Shown here: one piece after another, positions 1 to 11,245 of the stretch | How the letters are laid out: each line of letters starts with the position of its first letter | How positions within the stretch are numbered: position 1 is the stretch's first letter | NCBI GenBank assembly: GCA_039590215.1 | Contig: JBDHFX010000002.1 | Location: 1-51,562 of the forward strand | Reading direction: 5' to 3' | DNA from: CAMYLR01 sp039590215 | Lineage (GTDB): Bacteria > Gemmatimonadota > Gemmatimonadetes > JACCXV01 > JAHWKZ01 | DNA: 51,562 bases | The notes under the pieces: model-generated | Database searches by the model: none | Seen by the model: only the letters and a program-made list of their open reading frames with translations | Told to the model about the DNA's origin: nothing | Position numbers and translations under genes: made by a program

Positions 1-1
1 C

Positions 2-1987
2 ATCGCCACAGCCGGACCAAACGGCGAGTTCCGGTTCAAGGCGGTGCATTCGGGCACGCATGTGATCCACGTTCGGCGGCTCGGTTACCGGTCAAGCCAG
101 GTCGAGGTCGAAGTTGTCCACGGGCGAACCACTCGGATCGCGGTGGAGCTGTCACTTACTGCGGTGCCGGTTGAGCCGGTGATCGCCCGTGGCCCTAGCC
201 GCGACACGAGTGGTTTTCGCATTGATAGGTCGACGATCGATCGATCGGGCGCAACGACGGTGGGCGACCTGGTCGACCGGGTGCCCGGCGTCGTCGTACG
301 GCGAACCGGGCTCGGGGGGCCAGAGCACGCGATGATTCGTGGTAGTGGGGCGGAAGGTGTCCTGGTGCTGCTGGATGGCGTGGCGATCAACGATGCAGTG
401 ACTGGAGCCGCCGACTTGGGCACGATCTCTGCTGGTACCGTCGAGTCTGTGACGGTCGAGGTCGGTGCGAGTTCGGCGCGGTACGGACCGCGTGCGCGGG
501 CCGGTGTGATCGCCGTCGAGTCGCGGCCGCCGGGTGCTACTACCGAGGTCGTTGTTGGCGTCGGATCGCTAGGGTCCAGACGCGGAAGCGTTGAAACCGG
601 CAGCGCAGTCGGTGCGTGGCGCTGGTCGGTGGGCGGCCTGATGAGCGGCGCGGACGGTGGGTTCGACTACCGATTGCCGGCTGCCGCTGGAGGTCGTTCG
701 GGGACGCGAACGAACGCCGACCTCCGCCGGACGAGCGCGTTTGGAACCGCCGAACGCTACATCGGAAGCGGTCGACTGGGTGTTCGCGCCGCGGTCGAGT
801 ACGGCGATCGCGGGCTCCCAGGGAAGGCTTTCGCGCCATCGGTCAATGCGCGGCAGACGTTTGACCGGGTTCGTCTGCATGCCAGCTGGAACGAGACGAG
901 AGACAGTGGCTCGAACGAGCTCGCGTTCTACGGCGCCAGGCAGCGGCTCGAGCATCGCGATCCCAATCCACCGCTGGGTCCCGCGTACAACGATGAGACA
1001 ACCGTGGACGAGTTGGGGCTACGGGGCGCGATCACCCACGAGGTGGGCTCGGGGCCGCTGCGCGAGATCGGTTTCGACGGCGATTTGCGACATCGCGGAG
1101 TGGAGGCCGACGCTCTGGCAGACGGCACGTTTGGTGACTTCGACGACTTTGGTGTCGGTGCCCGCGCGGTCGGTGACGTCGGTGACGTCGAGCTAACCGC
1201 TCAAGCACGGCTGGATCGGGACGACGTAACCGACGCTTGGTTCGTCAGTCATTCCCTTGGGATGGGTCTTACCACCGAGCGGCTACGACTCGACGTCGCG
1301 CACCGGAGCGCCTTTAACCCACCCGCGCTCGGCGACCTGTTCTTCGATGCGGCGATCGGCGTCGCCCCGAACCCGGAGCTCAGGCCTGAGCGGGTGGTGT
1401 CAGAGATCGAGATCGCGATGTCCGCACACCGACCCGGCCCAATCGCTATGGCTCTCGGAGGATCAGTTTATCGTGCCGACGTCGATGACATGATCGAGTG
1501 GGCCCCCGACTTTCGGTTCATATGGAGCCCACGGAACTTCGACGTTCAGCGACGTGGCGGAGAGGTTTGGCTGAGCGCGGTGTTCGCGAAGCTCGACCTG
1601 ACCGCCGATCTCAGCTACGCCAACGCTCGTGTTCGGTACGATTCGTCTGAAGGGCGGGCCGATGCGCAGGTCGTGTACCGGCCGCAACACAGCGCCCGTT
1701 CGCGGGTAGAATGGACCCCTCGGGATTGGCGACTGAGGGCAGAGTCACACTACACCGGCGCCCGTACGACCGCCCCGACAGAAGCCAATCAACTGCCCGG
1801 ATTCTGGACGTTCGACGTCGCTCTGGCGTGGCTGTGGCGAACCGGCTCGCTGGATGCAGAGACCGAGTTGGCGATCGACCGTGTGGGCGGACAGACGCAA
1901 GCCCTTATCTTCGGCTTTCCCGAGCCCGGGCGACGGTTCCGGGTGCAACTCAGGATCAGGCCCCAAAACAGCGATCGAGGACGATGA
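2..1987 (+). CDS. TonB-dependent outer-membrane receptor (5' end outside window)
   Basis: The frame is open from the first bases of the window, so the gene begins upstream; the GTG at 44 is internal. The first residues look like the end of a carboxypeptidase-regulatory-like (CarboxypepD_reg) domain (GEFRF ... VRRLGYR). A plug domain follows: TVGDLVDRVPGV, IRGSG, VLLDGVAINDA and the sequence around RYGPRARAGVIAVESR match the conserved plug strand and the SalYG-type segment of BtuB/SusC-like receptors. The rest is beta-barrel-like and ends in an aromatic/charged strand with a short tail. The expected role is energised import of a bound ligand across the outer membrane. The stop overlaps the start of the next gene (ATGA), so the two are probably co-translated. 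The ligand cannot be read from the sequence. Confidence 0.9.
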   Translation: MATAGPNGEFRFKAVHSGTHVIHVRRLGYRSSQVEVEVVHGRTTRIAVELSLTAVPVEPVIARGPSRDTSGFRIDRSTIDRSGATTVGDLVDRVPGVVVRRTGLGGPEHAMIRGSGAEGVLVLLDGVAINDAVTGAADLGTISAGTVESVTVEVGASSARYGPRARAGVIAVESRPPGATTEVVVGVGSLGSRRGSVETGSAVGAWRWSVGGLMSGADGGFDYRLPAAAGGRSGTRTNADLRRTSAFGTAERYIGSGRLGVRAAVEYGDRGLPGKAFAPSVNARQTFDRVRLHASWNETRDSGSNELAFYGARQRLEHRDPNPPLGPAYNDETTVDELGLRGAITHEVGSGPLREIGFDGDLRHRGVEADALADGTFGDFDDFGVGARAVGDVGDVELTAQARLDRDDVTDAWFVSHSLGMGLTTERLRLDVAHRSAFNPPALGDLFFDAAIGVAPNPELRPERVVSEIEIAMSAHRPGPIAMALGGSVYRADVDDMIEWAPDFRFIWSPRNFDVQRRGGEVWLSAVFAKLDLTADLSYANARVRYDSSEGRADAQVVYRPQHSARSRVEWTPRDWRLRAESHYTGARTTAPTEANQLPGFWTFDVALAWLWRTGSLDAETELAIDRVGGQTQALIFGFPEPGRRFRVQLRIRPQNSDRGR

Positions 1988-3030
1988 AGACAATAATGAA
2001 GAGTTTGATGATGGCGTTGATCCTTGCTGTCGGCGTCGCTTGCGACGGTAGCAGCAGCTTCGGGCCCGACATTCCGGGTGACGCGGAGGTCGGTGTGGTG
2101 TTGAACAGCATCGATCGAACGCTGACGGTGTTCGAGGTCGATCGCCCGGATAACACGTTCACGATCGGGATCGGGTTTGACGGGTCTCCGGTGGGGTTTG
2201 CCGTCCGAGGTTCGACCGTCGTCATCCCGATGGGATTGCTGCCCGAGGTCGTGATCGTCGACCTTGACGGGCGGTTCGTCGAGCGACGCGCGCAGCTTCC
2301 GGAGAACTCGGGTGCAAGCGGGGTAGCGTTCATCGACGACGAAACGGTGCTGGTGGGAAACCCGGGCCTCGACTCGGTGTCGCCGGTCAACGTGCGGACC
2401 GGCGATGTCGGTGCGCAGATCCTGGTGGGTTTGTTTCCCGAGTTCATCGTGGCCGACGGCCAGCGGGCGTACGTGATCAACGCCGAGCTGGGCGATGATT
2501 TCGTTCCCGTCCGGTCAGGGACCGTCTCGGTGATCGACATCCCGTCGTTGCAGGTGATCGAGACGATCGAGCTCTCCGGCGAGAACCCTGGTGGGGCGGC
2601 GTTGGCACCTGATGGTCGCTTGTTCGTGGCCAACCGCGGTCGGTTTGGTGATCGTGACGGATCGTTGTCGGTTGTGTCGACCGCAACTCTCGAGGAGACC
2701 GAGCATCATCTCGGTTTCGACGAGTTTCCGTCGCGGGTGGCGTTCAGCCCCGGCGGCCAGGTGTTGGTGCTCTCGACGGAGTACGGCATCGCAGTTTGGG
2801 ACCCCGAGGCGCGAGAGTTCATACGTGACCCGTTCAATCCGGTGACTCCAGGCGGAAACCGCGCATCGGCCGGGATTGGGTTCGACAGCAACGATACCCC
2901 GTACGCGCTCGAGCTCGAGTGTTCCGAGCCGGCGGACGTGTTCCGGTTGTCGGAGGATTTCGTTCTCCAGCGGACCATTCAGGTCGGGACGTGCCCGTTC
3001 GACATCGCGTTTACGATGCTCGCAGGGTAG
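1984..3030 (+). CDS. YncE-like beta-propeller lipoprotein
   Basis: 348 residues from the ATG that overlaps the preceding stop. The N-terminus is a lipoprotein signal: MKTIMKS, a hydrophobic stretch, then a lipobox ending VGVAC at about residue 20. The mature part has repeated propeller-like blades (DRTLTVFEV, GTVSVIDIPSL, GSLSVVSTATL, APDGRLFVANRG, SPGGQVLVLSTEYG), typical of the YVTN/YncE class. It lies between two TonB-type receptors. In Bacteroidota, BtuG-type propeller lipoproteins sit on the cell surface and pass cobalamin to BtuB, so a surface ligand-capturing role is plausible here. That role is an inference from architecture; no binding residues are identifiable. Confidence 0.85.
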   Translation: MKTIMKSLMMALILAVGVACDGSSSFGPDIPGDAEVGVVLNSIDRTLTVFEVDRPDNTFTIGIGFDGSPVGFAVRGSTVVIPMGLLPEVVIVDLDGRFVERRAQLPENSGASGVAFIDDETVLVGNPGLDSVSPVNVRTGDVGAQILVGLFPEFIVADGQRAYVINAELGDDFVPVRSGTVSVIDIPSLQVIETIELSGENPGGAALAPDGRLFVANRGRFGDRDGSLSVVSTATLEETEHHLGFDEFPSRVAFSPGGQVLVLSTEYGIAVWDPEAREFIRDPFNPVTPGGNRASAGIGFDSNDTPYALELECSEPADVFRLSEDFVLQRTIQVGTCPFDIAFTMLAG

Positions 3031-3035
3031 TCCGC

Positions 3036-5168
3036 GTGTTCAGGCCACCAGTCCATGTCGTCTTGATCGCCGCGGTTCTTCTTTCGACCGGTCGGGCCAT
3101 GGCCCAGGAGCAACCCGCACCGACCCTGGCGGACACCGTAGCCCCCGCCGACTCGGTGGCCTTGGCTGACTCGCTCGACGCTGACGGCTGGATCTACCCA
3201 CAGCCGATCACAGATCCGCGCATCACCTTGCTCGGCGACACGCTAGGCCCAGCCGACTCGCTAAAGCCCCGCTTCACTGAGCTGTCTGAGATCTACCCCG
3301 ACAGTCTGATCGATCCCTACACGCTGGCTCGACCCGGAGCTTGGCCGGCGTGGGTCCTGAGCGGAGATCAGCTCCTCGGGCGCGGGGCGTTCAGCCTGCT
3401 CGACGTGATCGAGAGCGAGGGACTCACCCTGGGTCAAGACATGGGTGGCAGTGGGCTCAGCACGTTCGTCGGCTCGTCGTTTGGATCGCATACGAACATC
3501 GAGGTCATGATCGATGGGGTGCCGGTCGGTGAGCCGTTGTCGGTGAGCTGGGACTTGCGGCGGATCGCGCTCGAGGGGATCGCGAAAGTGGCTTGGTATC
3601 CGGGGCCGCAAAGCGCGGCGTGGGGAAGCAGTGGAACCGGTGGGGTGCTGGCGATCACTACGCGCCGAAGCCTGACGCCGAGCTCCCGGTCGATGCTGGC
3701 GTTCACCACCGGTTCGTTCAAGGTCGAAACGTTCAGCGGGAACTTCGGTCGATCGATCACCAGGCGCGGCGACGTGTTCTTGGGCGCCAACTTCGATGCC
3801 ACCGATGGCTTCTTGAGGATTGGTGACTTCACCCGCAATCAGTTCGTTACCAAGCTCGGTTGGCGGATCGGCTCGAAACACCGGATCGAGGTGTCGCGGT
3901 TGAGCGACGGGTTCTCGGGGGACGCCAGCCGCGCCAACCTGTCGGGTTTTCAGGATCAAGACGGCAGCGTGGTGCACTTGTTTTATGGGGGTAGCTGGGG
4001 TGACGTGGGAACCCGCTTTCATTATGCACGATCGCGTCAAGAGTTCCGCGAGAACTTTGACTTCCGCGACACATTTGGATTGGTAGGTAAAGGAGAACGA
4101 GAAGGGTTCCGCGGTACGGTCGATCTTCGGCGTGGTCCGTTGCTCGTGTGGGCGGCTGGTGCGCAGGAGGAGCTCGACGTGGAGTCGCTGCATCCAGCGT
4201 TCGTGCGGGTCGATCAGAGCAGTGTGTTCGAGCCGGTCGAGGATGATCCCGAAGCGCCAATGGTCGAGAACCCGCGGAGGCAGATCGAGTGGGGTGGAGG
4301 TGTTGGGTGGGGCGAGCCCGACAGCCGGTACGCGGCCAATGCGGCGGTGCGCCGGTTGTCGTTTGGCGATGCCGCCGAGAGCGGGATGACGTGGCAGTTC
4401 GAAGCGCTTGGTCGGCCGCATCCCGAGGTCACCGTTCGGATAGCCGGTGGCAGAGCCGTACGGCCGGCCAGCTTCGCTGGTCAGGCGCTGCTCGCGGCTT
4501 TCGCAAGCGAGGGTCTGGAAATCCATCCCGGCAAGACGGCGATGCCCGAGCAGCTCGAGGCGTGGAGCGGTGTGCGCGGCGAGGTTGCATGGACGCGCGC
4601 CGGCTGGAAAGCGACCGGGCGGGTGTTCACGGCCAACGGCGATGAGGCGTTCTTGTGGCTGCCGCCGACCGCGTGGTTGTACTTCGACCGAGCCGACTTC
4701 GACAATTCGCGACTAGCGGAGATCGGTTTCAACACGTTCGATGTCGTCGACCTGTCGGTGAACGGTTTCGAGGGTGAGGTCGCCGGGCCGCTGCCATGGG
4801 GCTTGCGCGGGCGGTTTGTCGCGCGACGCCTAGATGCGACCGAAGATGGATCGGGTGACCGCGTACCGTACGTGCCCAAATCTCAATTCTTGGGGCAGGC
4901 TCGATATGCCGGCCGACTGTTCCCGAGCCGTGATCTGTTGTTGGAGGCCCGGATAACCGGGAGGTTCAACGGCGACTTCACGACGCTGGACGGGGGGAAC
5001 CTCTCATCGTACCTCGCCACCGATGTGCTCGTGCAGGGAACGATCATCAACTTCACGATCTTTCTGTCGTTGAAGAACCTGACCAACGAGGTGTTTCGGA
5101 CCGAAGAAGCGTTCTTTCTCCCTGGCCGCGAGGGGTTTTTCGGGATCAACTGGCGGTTCCGCAACTGA
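3036..5168 (+). CDS. TonB-dependent receptor-like outer-membrane protein
   Basis: GTG start at 3036, five bases after the previous stop, with AGGGT about 9 nt upstream. It gives 710 residues with a signal peptide (HVVLIAAVLLSTG ... AMA/Q). After an Asp/Ser-rich linker (repeats of ADS and DTL) comes a plug domain: WVLSGDQLLGRGAFSLLDVI, IEVMIDGVPVGEP, then the WYPGPQSAAWGSSGTGGVLAI segment in the position of the usual RGP.S.lYG motif. A barrel domain follows, ending in the C-terminal strand FFGINWRFRN, whose final aromatic pattern fits BAM-dependent insertion. No CarboxypepD_reg domain and no clear TonB box are visible. It forms a three-gene unit with the upstream receptor and propeller lipoprotein. 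Confidence 0.88.
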   Translation: MFRPPVHVVLIAAVLLSTGRAMAQEQPAPTLADTVAPADSVALADSLDADGWIYPQPITDPRITLLGDTLGPADSLKPRFTELSEIYPDSLIDPYTLARPGAWPAWVLSGDQLLGRGAFSLLDVIESEGLTLGQDMGGSGLSTFVGSSFGSHTNIEVMIDGVPVGEPLSVSWDLRRIALEGIAKVAWYPGPQSAAWGSSGTGGVLAITTRRSLTPSSRSMLAFTTGSFKVETFSGNFGRSITRRGDVFLGANFDATDGFLRIGDFTRNQFVTKLGWRIGSKHRIEVSRLSDGFSGDASRANLSGFQDQDGSVVHLFYGGSWGDVGTRFHYARSRQEFRENFDFRDTFGLVGKGEREGFRGTVDLRRGPLLVWAAGAQEELDVESLHPAFVRVDQSSVFEPVEDDPEAPMVENPRRQIEWGGGVGWGEPDSRYAANAAVRRLSFGDAAESGMTWQFEALGRPHPEVTVRIAGGRAVRPASFAGQALLAAFASEGLEIHPGKTAMPEQLEAWSGVRGEVAWTRAGWKATGRVFTANGDEAFLWLPPTAWLYFDRADFDNSRLAEIGFNTFDVVDLSVNGFEGEVAGPLPWGLRGRFVARRLDATEDGSGDRVPYVPKSQFLGQARYAGRLFPSRDLLLEARITGRFNGDFTTLDGGNLSSYLATDVLVQGTIINFTIFLSLKNLTNEVFRTEEAFFLPGREGFFGINWRFRN

Positions 5169-5269
5169 CCGCTCGCAAGAGCAGCAGCTACCCGGCTACG
5201 GGCGGGCTCGGTAGCTTGAAGCAATCTCATCAGTCGAGACGACACGCAACTCAACGATAGGGTTACCCA

Positions 5270-5593
5270 ATGCGAGCGCTTTCTGTAATCACCGTGGCGA
5301 TGATCTGCGTGCTACCGGTCGCCTGCGGTGGCGGTGGGGAGGAAGCCGATGGCGGCGCTGTCGCCGATACCGCGGCCTACACCGACTCAACTGCCGAGCT
5401 ACTCGAGAATGGTATGGATCAGGACTCGGTGCGAAACCTGCTCGGCGAACCGCGTACCCGCGTGACGATGGAGGGCGGTCAGGAGCGGTGGACCTATTAC
5501 AGCTATGATCCGCAGGGACAGATCGTTGCCCGCACGATGATCATCTTCGGCGACGACGCGACAGTGGCCGAGGTGTTTCACGGTCAACGGTAG
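5270..5593 (+). CDS. BamE/SmpA-like small lipoprotein
   Basis: 107 residues. A short hydrophobic signal ends in the lipobox LPVAC (Cys about residue 19), followed by Gly/Glu/Asp-rich linker. The C-terminal 60 residues carry the BamE (SmpA/OmlA) signature: a helix with GMDQDSVRNLLGEPRTR, then strands with ERWTYYSYD and a closing hydrophobic strand with MIIFGDD. BamE stabilises the BAM outer-membrane assembly complex, but many small lipoproteins share this fold, so assignment to BAM itself is not secure. AGGG lies about 7 nt before the ATG. The acyltransferase gene starts 18 nt downstream and is probably co-transcribed. A weak 7-bp inverted repeat (AGCTACC/GGTAGCT, 5186-5216) lies in the 101-nt gap upstream. 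Confidence 0.75.
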   Translation: MRALSVITVAMICVLPVACGGGGEEADGGAVADTAAYTDSTAELLENGMDQDSVRNLLGEPRTRVTMEGGQERWTYYSYDPQGQIVARTMIIFGDDATVAEVFHGQR

Positions 5594-5611
5594 GCGTAGC
5601 AGCAATACACG

Positions 5612-6340
5612 ATGGGACGCACGGTCTTCGCCTGGACTATCGGGGTCGTCTACACGCTCTTCTGGTCGTTGGTCGGAATCATCACCTGGCCGTTCAGTCC
5701 TCGCGGCGAGCTGTACCTGTCGCTCGCCCGCATTTGGTCGCGATGGATCCTGGCCACCCTTCGGATTTCGTTCAGCGTTGAGTCGCGGGCGACGCTGGAG
5801 CCGGATCAACCGTACATCTTCATGTCCAATCACCGGTCGATCTTCGACATCTTCGCGTTGTTTCTGGCGACTGAGCATTCGCTCAGGATGGTCGCCAAGC
5901 GAGTGCTGTTCTTTATACCCATCTTTGGGTGGGCGATGTGGATGTGCCGCTTCATTCCGATCGATCGCAGCGATCGCGAGAAGGCGATCAAGAGCCTCGA
6001 GAACGCGGCTCGCAAGATCCGCGAAGGGATCAGCGTGCTCGTCTTTCCGGAGGGCACGCGCGGTCCCGGCGAGCCGTTGTTGCCGTTCAAGAAGGGCAGC
6101 TTCATGATGGCGCTCAAGGCCGGCGTACCGGTTGTACCGGTCGTAGTTCTGGGGAGCGAAGACGTCATGGGGGCTCGATCGATGCGCGTCGGGCACGGTG
6201 CGATCACGGTGCGGTTGGGCATGCCGATCCCGACCGCCGGTCGTGGCTCCCACGCGCGCGATGCTCTGATGCGGGAAGTTCGCGTCGCGATGGAGGCGAT
6301 GATGGCTAAGCCCGTTGCTCAGCCGACCAGCGGGGAGTAA
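5612..6340 (+). CDS. plsC: 1-acyl-sn-glycerol-3-phosphate acyltransferase (PlsC family)
   Basis: 242 residues, inner-membrane enzyme that transfers an acyl chain to lysophosphatidic acid to make phosphatidic acid in phospholipid synthesis. The N-terminal 30 residues are hydrophobic. The HX4D catalytic motif is NHRSIFD (His74, Asp79), and the acceptor-binding motif is FPEGTR (starting at Phe145), followed by the expected KKGSFMMALKAGVPVVPV block. Length and motif spacing are normal for the family. PlsC-like enzymes can also acylate ornithine lipids or lyso-aminolipids, so the substrate is an inference. The stop at 6338-6340 precedes the carAB leader region directly. Confidence 0.9.
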   Translation: MGRTVFAWTIGVVYTLFWSLVGIITWPFSPRGELYLSLARIWSRWILATLRISFSVESRATLEPDQPYIFMSNHRSIFDIFALFLATEHSLRMVAKRVLFFIPIFGWAMWMCRFIPIDRSDREKAIKSLENAARKIREGISVLVFPEGTRGPGEPLLPFKKGSFMMALKAGVPVVPVVVLGSEDVMGARSMRVGHGAITVRLGMPIPTAGRGSHARDALMREVRVAMEAMMAKPVAQPTSGE

Positions 6341-6352
6341 GTTTATAGTTGA

Positions 6353-6376
6353 CTCGAGATCGTAATTGCGCTCGAG
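6353..6376. repeat. Paired CTCGAG palindromes upstream of the carA leader
   Basis: Two copies of the self-complementary hexamer CTCGAG lie 12 nt apart (6353-6358 and 6371-6376), between plsC and the carA leader ORF. A TTGACT (6349-6354) overlaps the first copy and could be a -35 box, but no good -10 follows at 17 nt; a TTTTAAAT lies at 6382-6389. The spacing would suit a dimeric regulator, for example one controlling pyrimidine or arginine genes, but nothing identifies such a regulator here. CTCGAG is frequent in GC-rich DNA, so chance is a real alternative. Confidence 0.25.
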
Positions 6377-6421
6377 CTTCCTTTTAAATCGACGTCCTGT
6401 GAGGCGCGGAAAGGGAGTGCC

Positions 6422-6484
6422 ATGATCGATAGAATCCAGTGCATCGTGCGTCTCCGCCAGGCGGAGACTTTTTTTTGCGAATGA
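6422..6484 (+). CDS. Putative carAB leader peptide
   Basis: A 20-codon ORF (M-I-D-R-I-Q-C ... T-F-F-C-E, then TGA) starts 4 nt after a strong Shine-Dalgarno sequence (AAGGGAG, 6411-6417). It reads through the intrinsic terminator at 6450-6476; the T-tract encodes the Phe-Phe pair. Its TGA (6482-6484) overlaps the ATG of carA (6481) as ATGA. carA has no Shine-Dalgarno of its own, because the eight Ts occupy that position. The arrangement resembles the enterobacterial pyrBI and pyrE leaders, where translation of a leader ORF across an attenuator couples transcription to UTP level. Function is inferred; codon content gives no obvious amino-acid bias. Confidence 0.6.
   Translation: MIDRIQCIVRLRQAETFFCE
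6450..6476 (+). terminator. Intrinsic terminator (attenuator) inside the carA leader
   Basis: A perfect inverted repeat GTCTCCGCC (6450-6458), one central A, GGCGGAGAC (6460-6468) is followed at once by eight Ts (6469-6476). With a minimal loop the stem is about 7 bp and GC-rich, a textbook rho-independent terminator. It ends 4 nt before the carA ATG and lies within a translated leader ORF, so it is better read as an attenuator of carAB than as the terminator of plsC. It is the only such hairpin with a long T-tract that I found in the window. Confidence 0.8.
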
Positions 6485-7608
6485 GCGCGGTGCGGCAACC
6501 CGCTCGGCTGACGCTCGAGGACGCTTGGACGGCCCTCGGGACGGCGGTCGGCGCGACCGGCACCGCGACCGGTGAGTGCGTGTTCAACACCTGCCTCTCG
6601 GGCTACGAGGAGGTGTTGACCGATCCTTCCTACACCGGTCAGTTGGTCGTCATGACGTATCCGCTGATCGGGAACTATGGCATCACCGTCGAAGACGGCG
6701 AGTCGGATGCGCCTCAGGTGGCGGGCTTCGTGATGCGTGAGTGCGTCCAGGAGCCATCCAGCTGGCGGGCGGTCGAAACCCTGCCGTCGCATCTGAAGCG
6801 CAACCATGTCGTGGCGATCGAGGGAATCGACACTCGCGCCCTGACCCGCCACCTGCGACAGCGGGGCGCACTGCGGGGCGTCATCTCGACTGAACTCCTG
6901 GAGCCCGAGGCCGCGGTCGCCCGAGCGACGTCGATTGCACCGATGGAAGGGCAGGATCTGACGGGGGCAGTGTCGTGCCAGGCGGCTACGGTCGAGGGGG
7001 ATGGTGAGTTGCTGGTCGCCGCGTTCGACCTGGGCCTCAAGCAGAACATCGTGCGCCGGCTGAAGGACGGAGACTGCCGGATCGTCCGGTTGCCCGCCGA
7101 CGCGACGCCGGAAGAGGCGTTGGAGCTCGCGCCCGACGGTCTCTTCGTCTCCAATGGGCCCGGTGATCCGGCGGCGGTCGGGCGTACGATCGCCACGCTT
7201 AGAGCGCTGGCGTTGCGAGCACCCGAGCTGCCCACGTTTGGCATCTGCTTGGGACACCAGCTGTTGGCGTTGGCTCATGGCGGCGAGACGTACAAGCTCA
7301 AGTTTGGTCACCACGGTGGGAATCATCCGGTTCAGGATCTGTCGACCGGGCGGATCGATATCACGTCGCACAACCACGGGTTCGCGGTGGCGGAAACGCG
7401 TCACGGAGGGAAGCGCGTGGTTGCTGGGGCGCCCCAGCTCGAGGTCACTCACGTCAACTTGTACGACGACACTGTCGAGGGCTTTCGACATGTCGACCGG
7501 CCGCTGTTCGCCGTGCAATACCATCCCGAGGCGGCGCCCGGACCACACGACGCCTTTCATCATCTGGACGAGTTTATCGCCGCGATGCGTGCGGCCAAGC
7601 GGGTCTAG
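6481..7608 (+). CDS. carA: Carbamoyl-phosphate synthase small subunit (glutaminase)
   Basis: 375 residues from the ATG at 6481, chosen because the alignable N-terminus (ARLTLEDAW ... GATGTATGECVFNT) begins only a few residues in. CarA hydrolyses glutamine and channels ammonia to CarB for carbamoyl phosphate, used for pyrimidines and arginine. The class I amidotransferase domain shows the nucleophile elbow GICLGHQ (Cys256) and the YHPEAAPGPHD motif (His348, Glu350); the N-terminal domain has the usual LSGYEE and TYPLIGNYG blocks. The in-frame stretch back to 6439 is open but lies in the attenuator hairpin and is not needed. carB follows after 3 nt. The leader ORF and terminator just upstream suggest attenuation control. 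Confidence 0.97.
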   Translation: MSAVRQPARLTLEDAWTALGTAVGATGTATGECVFNTCLSGYEEVLTDPSYTGQLVVMTYPLIGNYGITVEDGESDAPQVAGFVMRECVQEPSSWRAVETLPSHLKRNHVVAIEGIDTRALTRHLRQRGALRGVISTELLEPEAAVARATSIAPMEGQDLTGAVSCQAATVEGDGELLVAAFDLGLKQNIVRRLKDGDCRIVRLPADATPEEALELAPDGLFVSNGPGDPAAVGRTIATLRALALRAPELPTFGICLGHQLLALAHGGETYKLKFGHHGGNHPVQDLSTGRIDITSHNHGFAVAETRHGGKRVVAGAPQLEVTHVNLYDDTVEGFRHVDRPLFAVQYHPEAAPGPHDAFHHLDEFIAAMRAAKRV

Positions 7609-7611
7609 CCG

Positions 7612-10823
<3,212 letters not shown>

Positions 10824-10827
<4 letters not shown>

Positions 10828-10851
10828 CAAGCGCTTGCGGCGACCTATCTT
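10824..10851 (+). promoter_or_regulatory. Sigma-70-type promoter for the HU-like gene
   Basis: A perfect -35 box TTGACA (10824-10829) overlaps the carB stop codon. After a 16-nt spacer comes TATCTT (10846-10851), a 4/6 match to the -10 consensus. This would start transcription about 60 nt before the HU-like gene. It is the best promoter match that I recognise in the window. Confidence 0.55.
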
Positions 10852-10916
10852 GGTCGGCGCTTCCACGTCGATGACCGGATTTGGAGCTACGACGGCGCGA
10901 GGACAGGAGAGAGACC

Positions 10917-11237
10917 ATGACCAAAGCCGACCTCGTCGAGCAGATTGCTGAGGCGACCGGACTCACCAAGAAGGACACTGCCGTCGTCGTTGACGGCTTT
11001 CTCGAAGCGGTCAAACAGGCCTTGACCCGCGAACAGAACATCGAAATCCGTGGTTTTGGGTCGTTCAAGGTCAAGCAGCGCAAGGCCAGGAAAGCCCGCA
11101 ACCCCAGGACCGGTGAGGCGGTTCACGTCCCCGGACGGATGGTGCCGACCTTCAAACCCTCGAAGGAGTTGAAGGAGCTCGTGATGCAGGGTGGCGCAAC
11201 CGCATCCGAGGGCCCTTCGCGCAAGCCGGTCTATTAG
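10917..11237 (+). CDS. HU/IHF-family DNA-binding protein
   Basis: 106 residues. The start ATG at 10917 has AGGAGAG about 5 nt upstream and gives the canonical N-terminus MTKADLVEQIAEATGL. The fold is complete: the helical dimerisation part (DTAVVVDGFLEAVKQAL), the signature IEIRGFGSFKVKQRKARKARNPRTGE, and the DNA-intercalating arm ending in VPTFKPSKELKELV. A 14-residue Gly/Ser/Pro tail follows. HU-like proteins bend and compact DNA in the nucleoid. It has its own promoter overlapping the carB end and is followed by a GC hairpin and tRNA-Arg. HU and IHF subunits cannot be told apart from this sequence alone. Confidence 0.93.
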   Translation: MTKADLVEQIAEATGLTKKDTAVVVDGFLEAVKQALTREQNIEIRGFGSFKVKQRKARKARNPRTGEAVHVPGRMVPTFKPSKELKELVMQGGATASEGPSRKPVY

Positions 11238-11245
11238 GCTAGAAC

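Noticed and set aside
1711..1983. In-frame extension of the propeller lipoprotein into the upstream receptor
   Set aside because: It would bury the signal peptide and lipobox, which begin exactly at the ATG overlapping the receptor's stop codon.
3261..4526. 421-codon open frame on the minus strand inside the second TonB-type receptor gene
   Set aside because: Its composition (Arg/Pro/His-rich) is that of an antisense shadow in GC-rich DNA, without family motifs, and the plus strand encodes a clear receptor.
5186..5216. AGCTACC/GGTAGCT inverted repeat after the second receptor, considered as a terminator
   Set aside because: The loop is 17 nt and no T-tract follows; too weak to list as a terminator.
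6343..7563. 406-codon minus-strand frame across carA
   Set aside because: It is the antisense shadow of carA; no ribosome-binding site and no recognisable domain.
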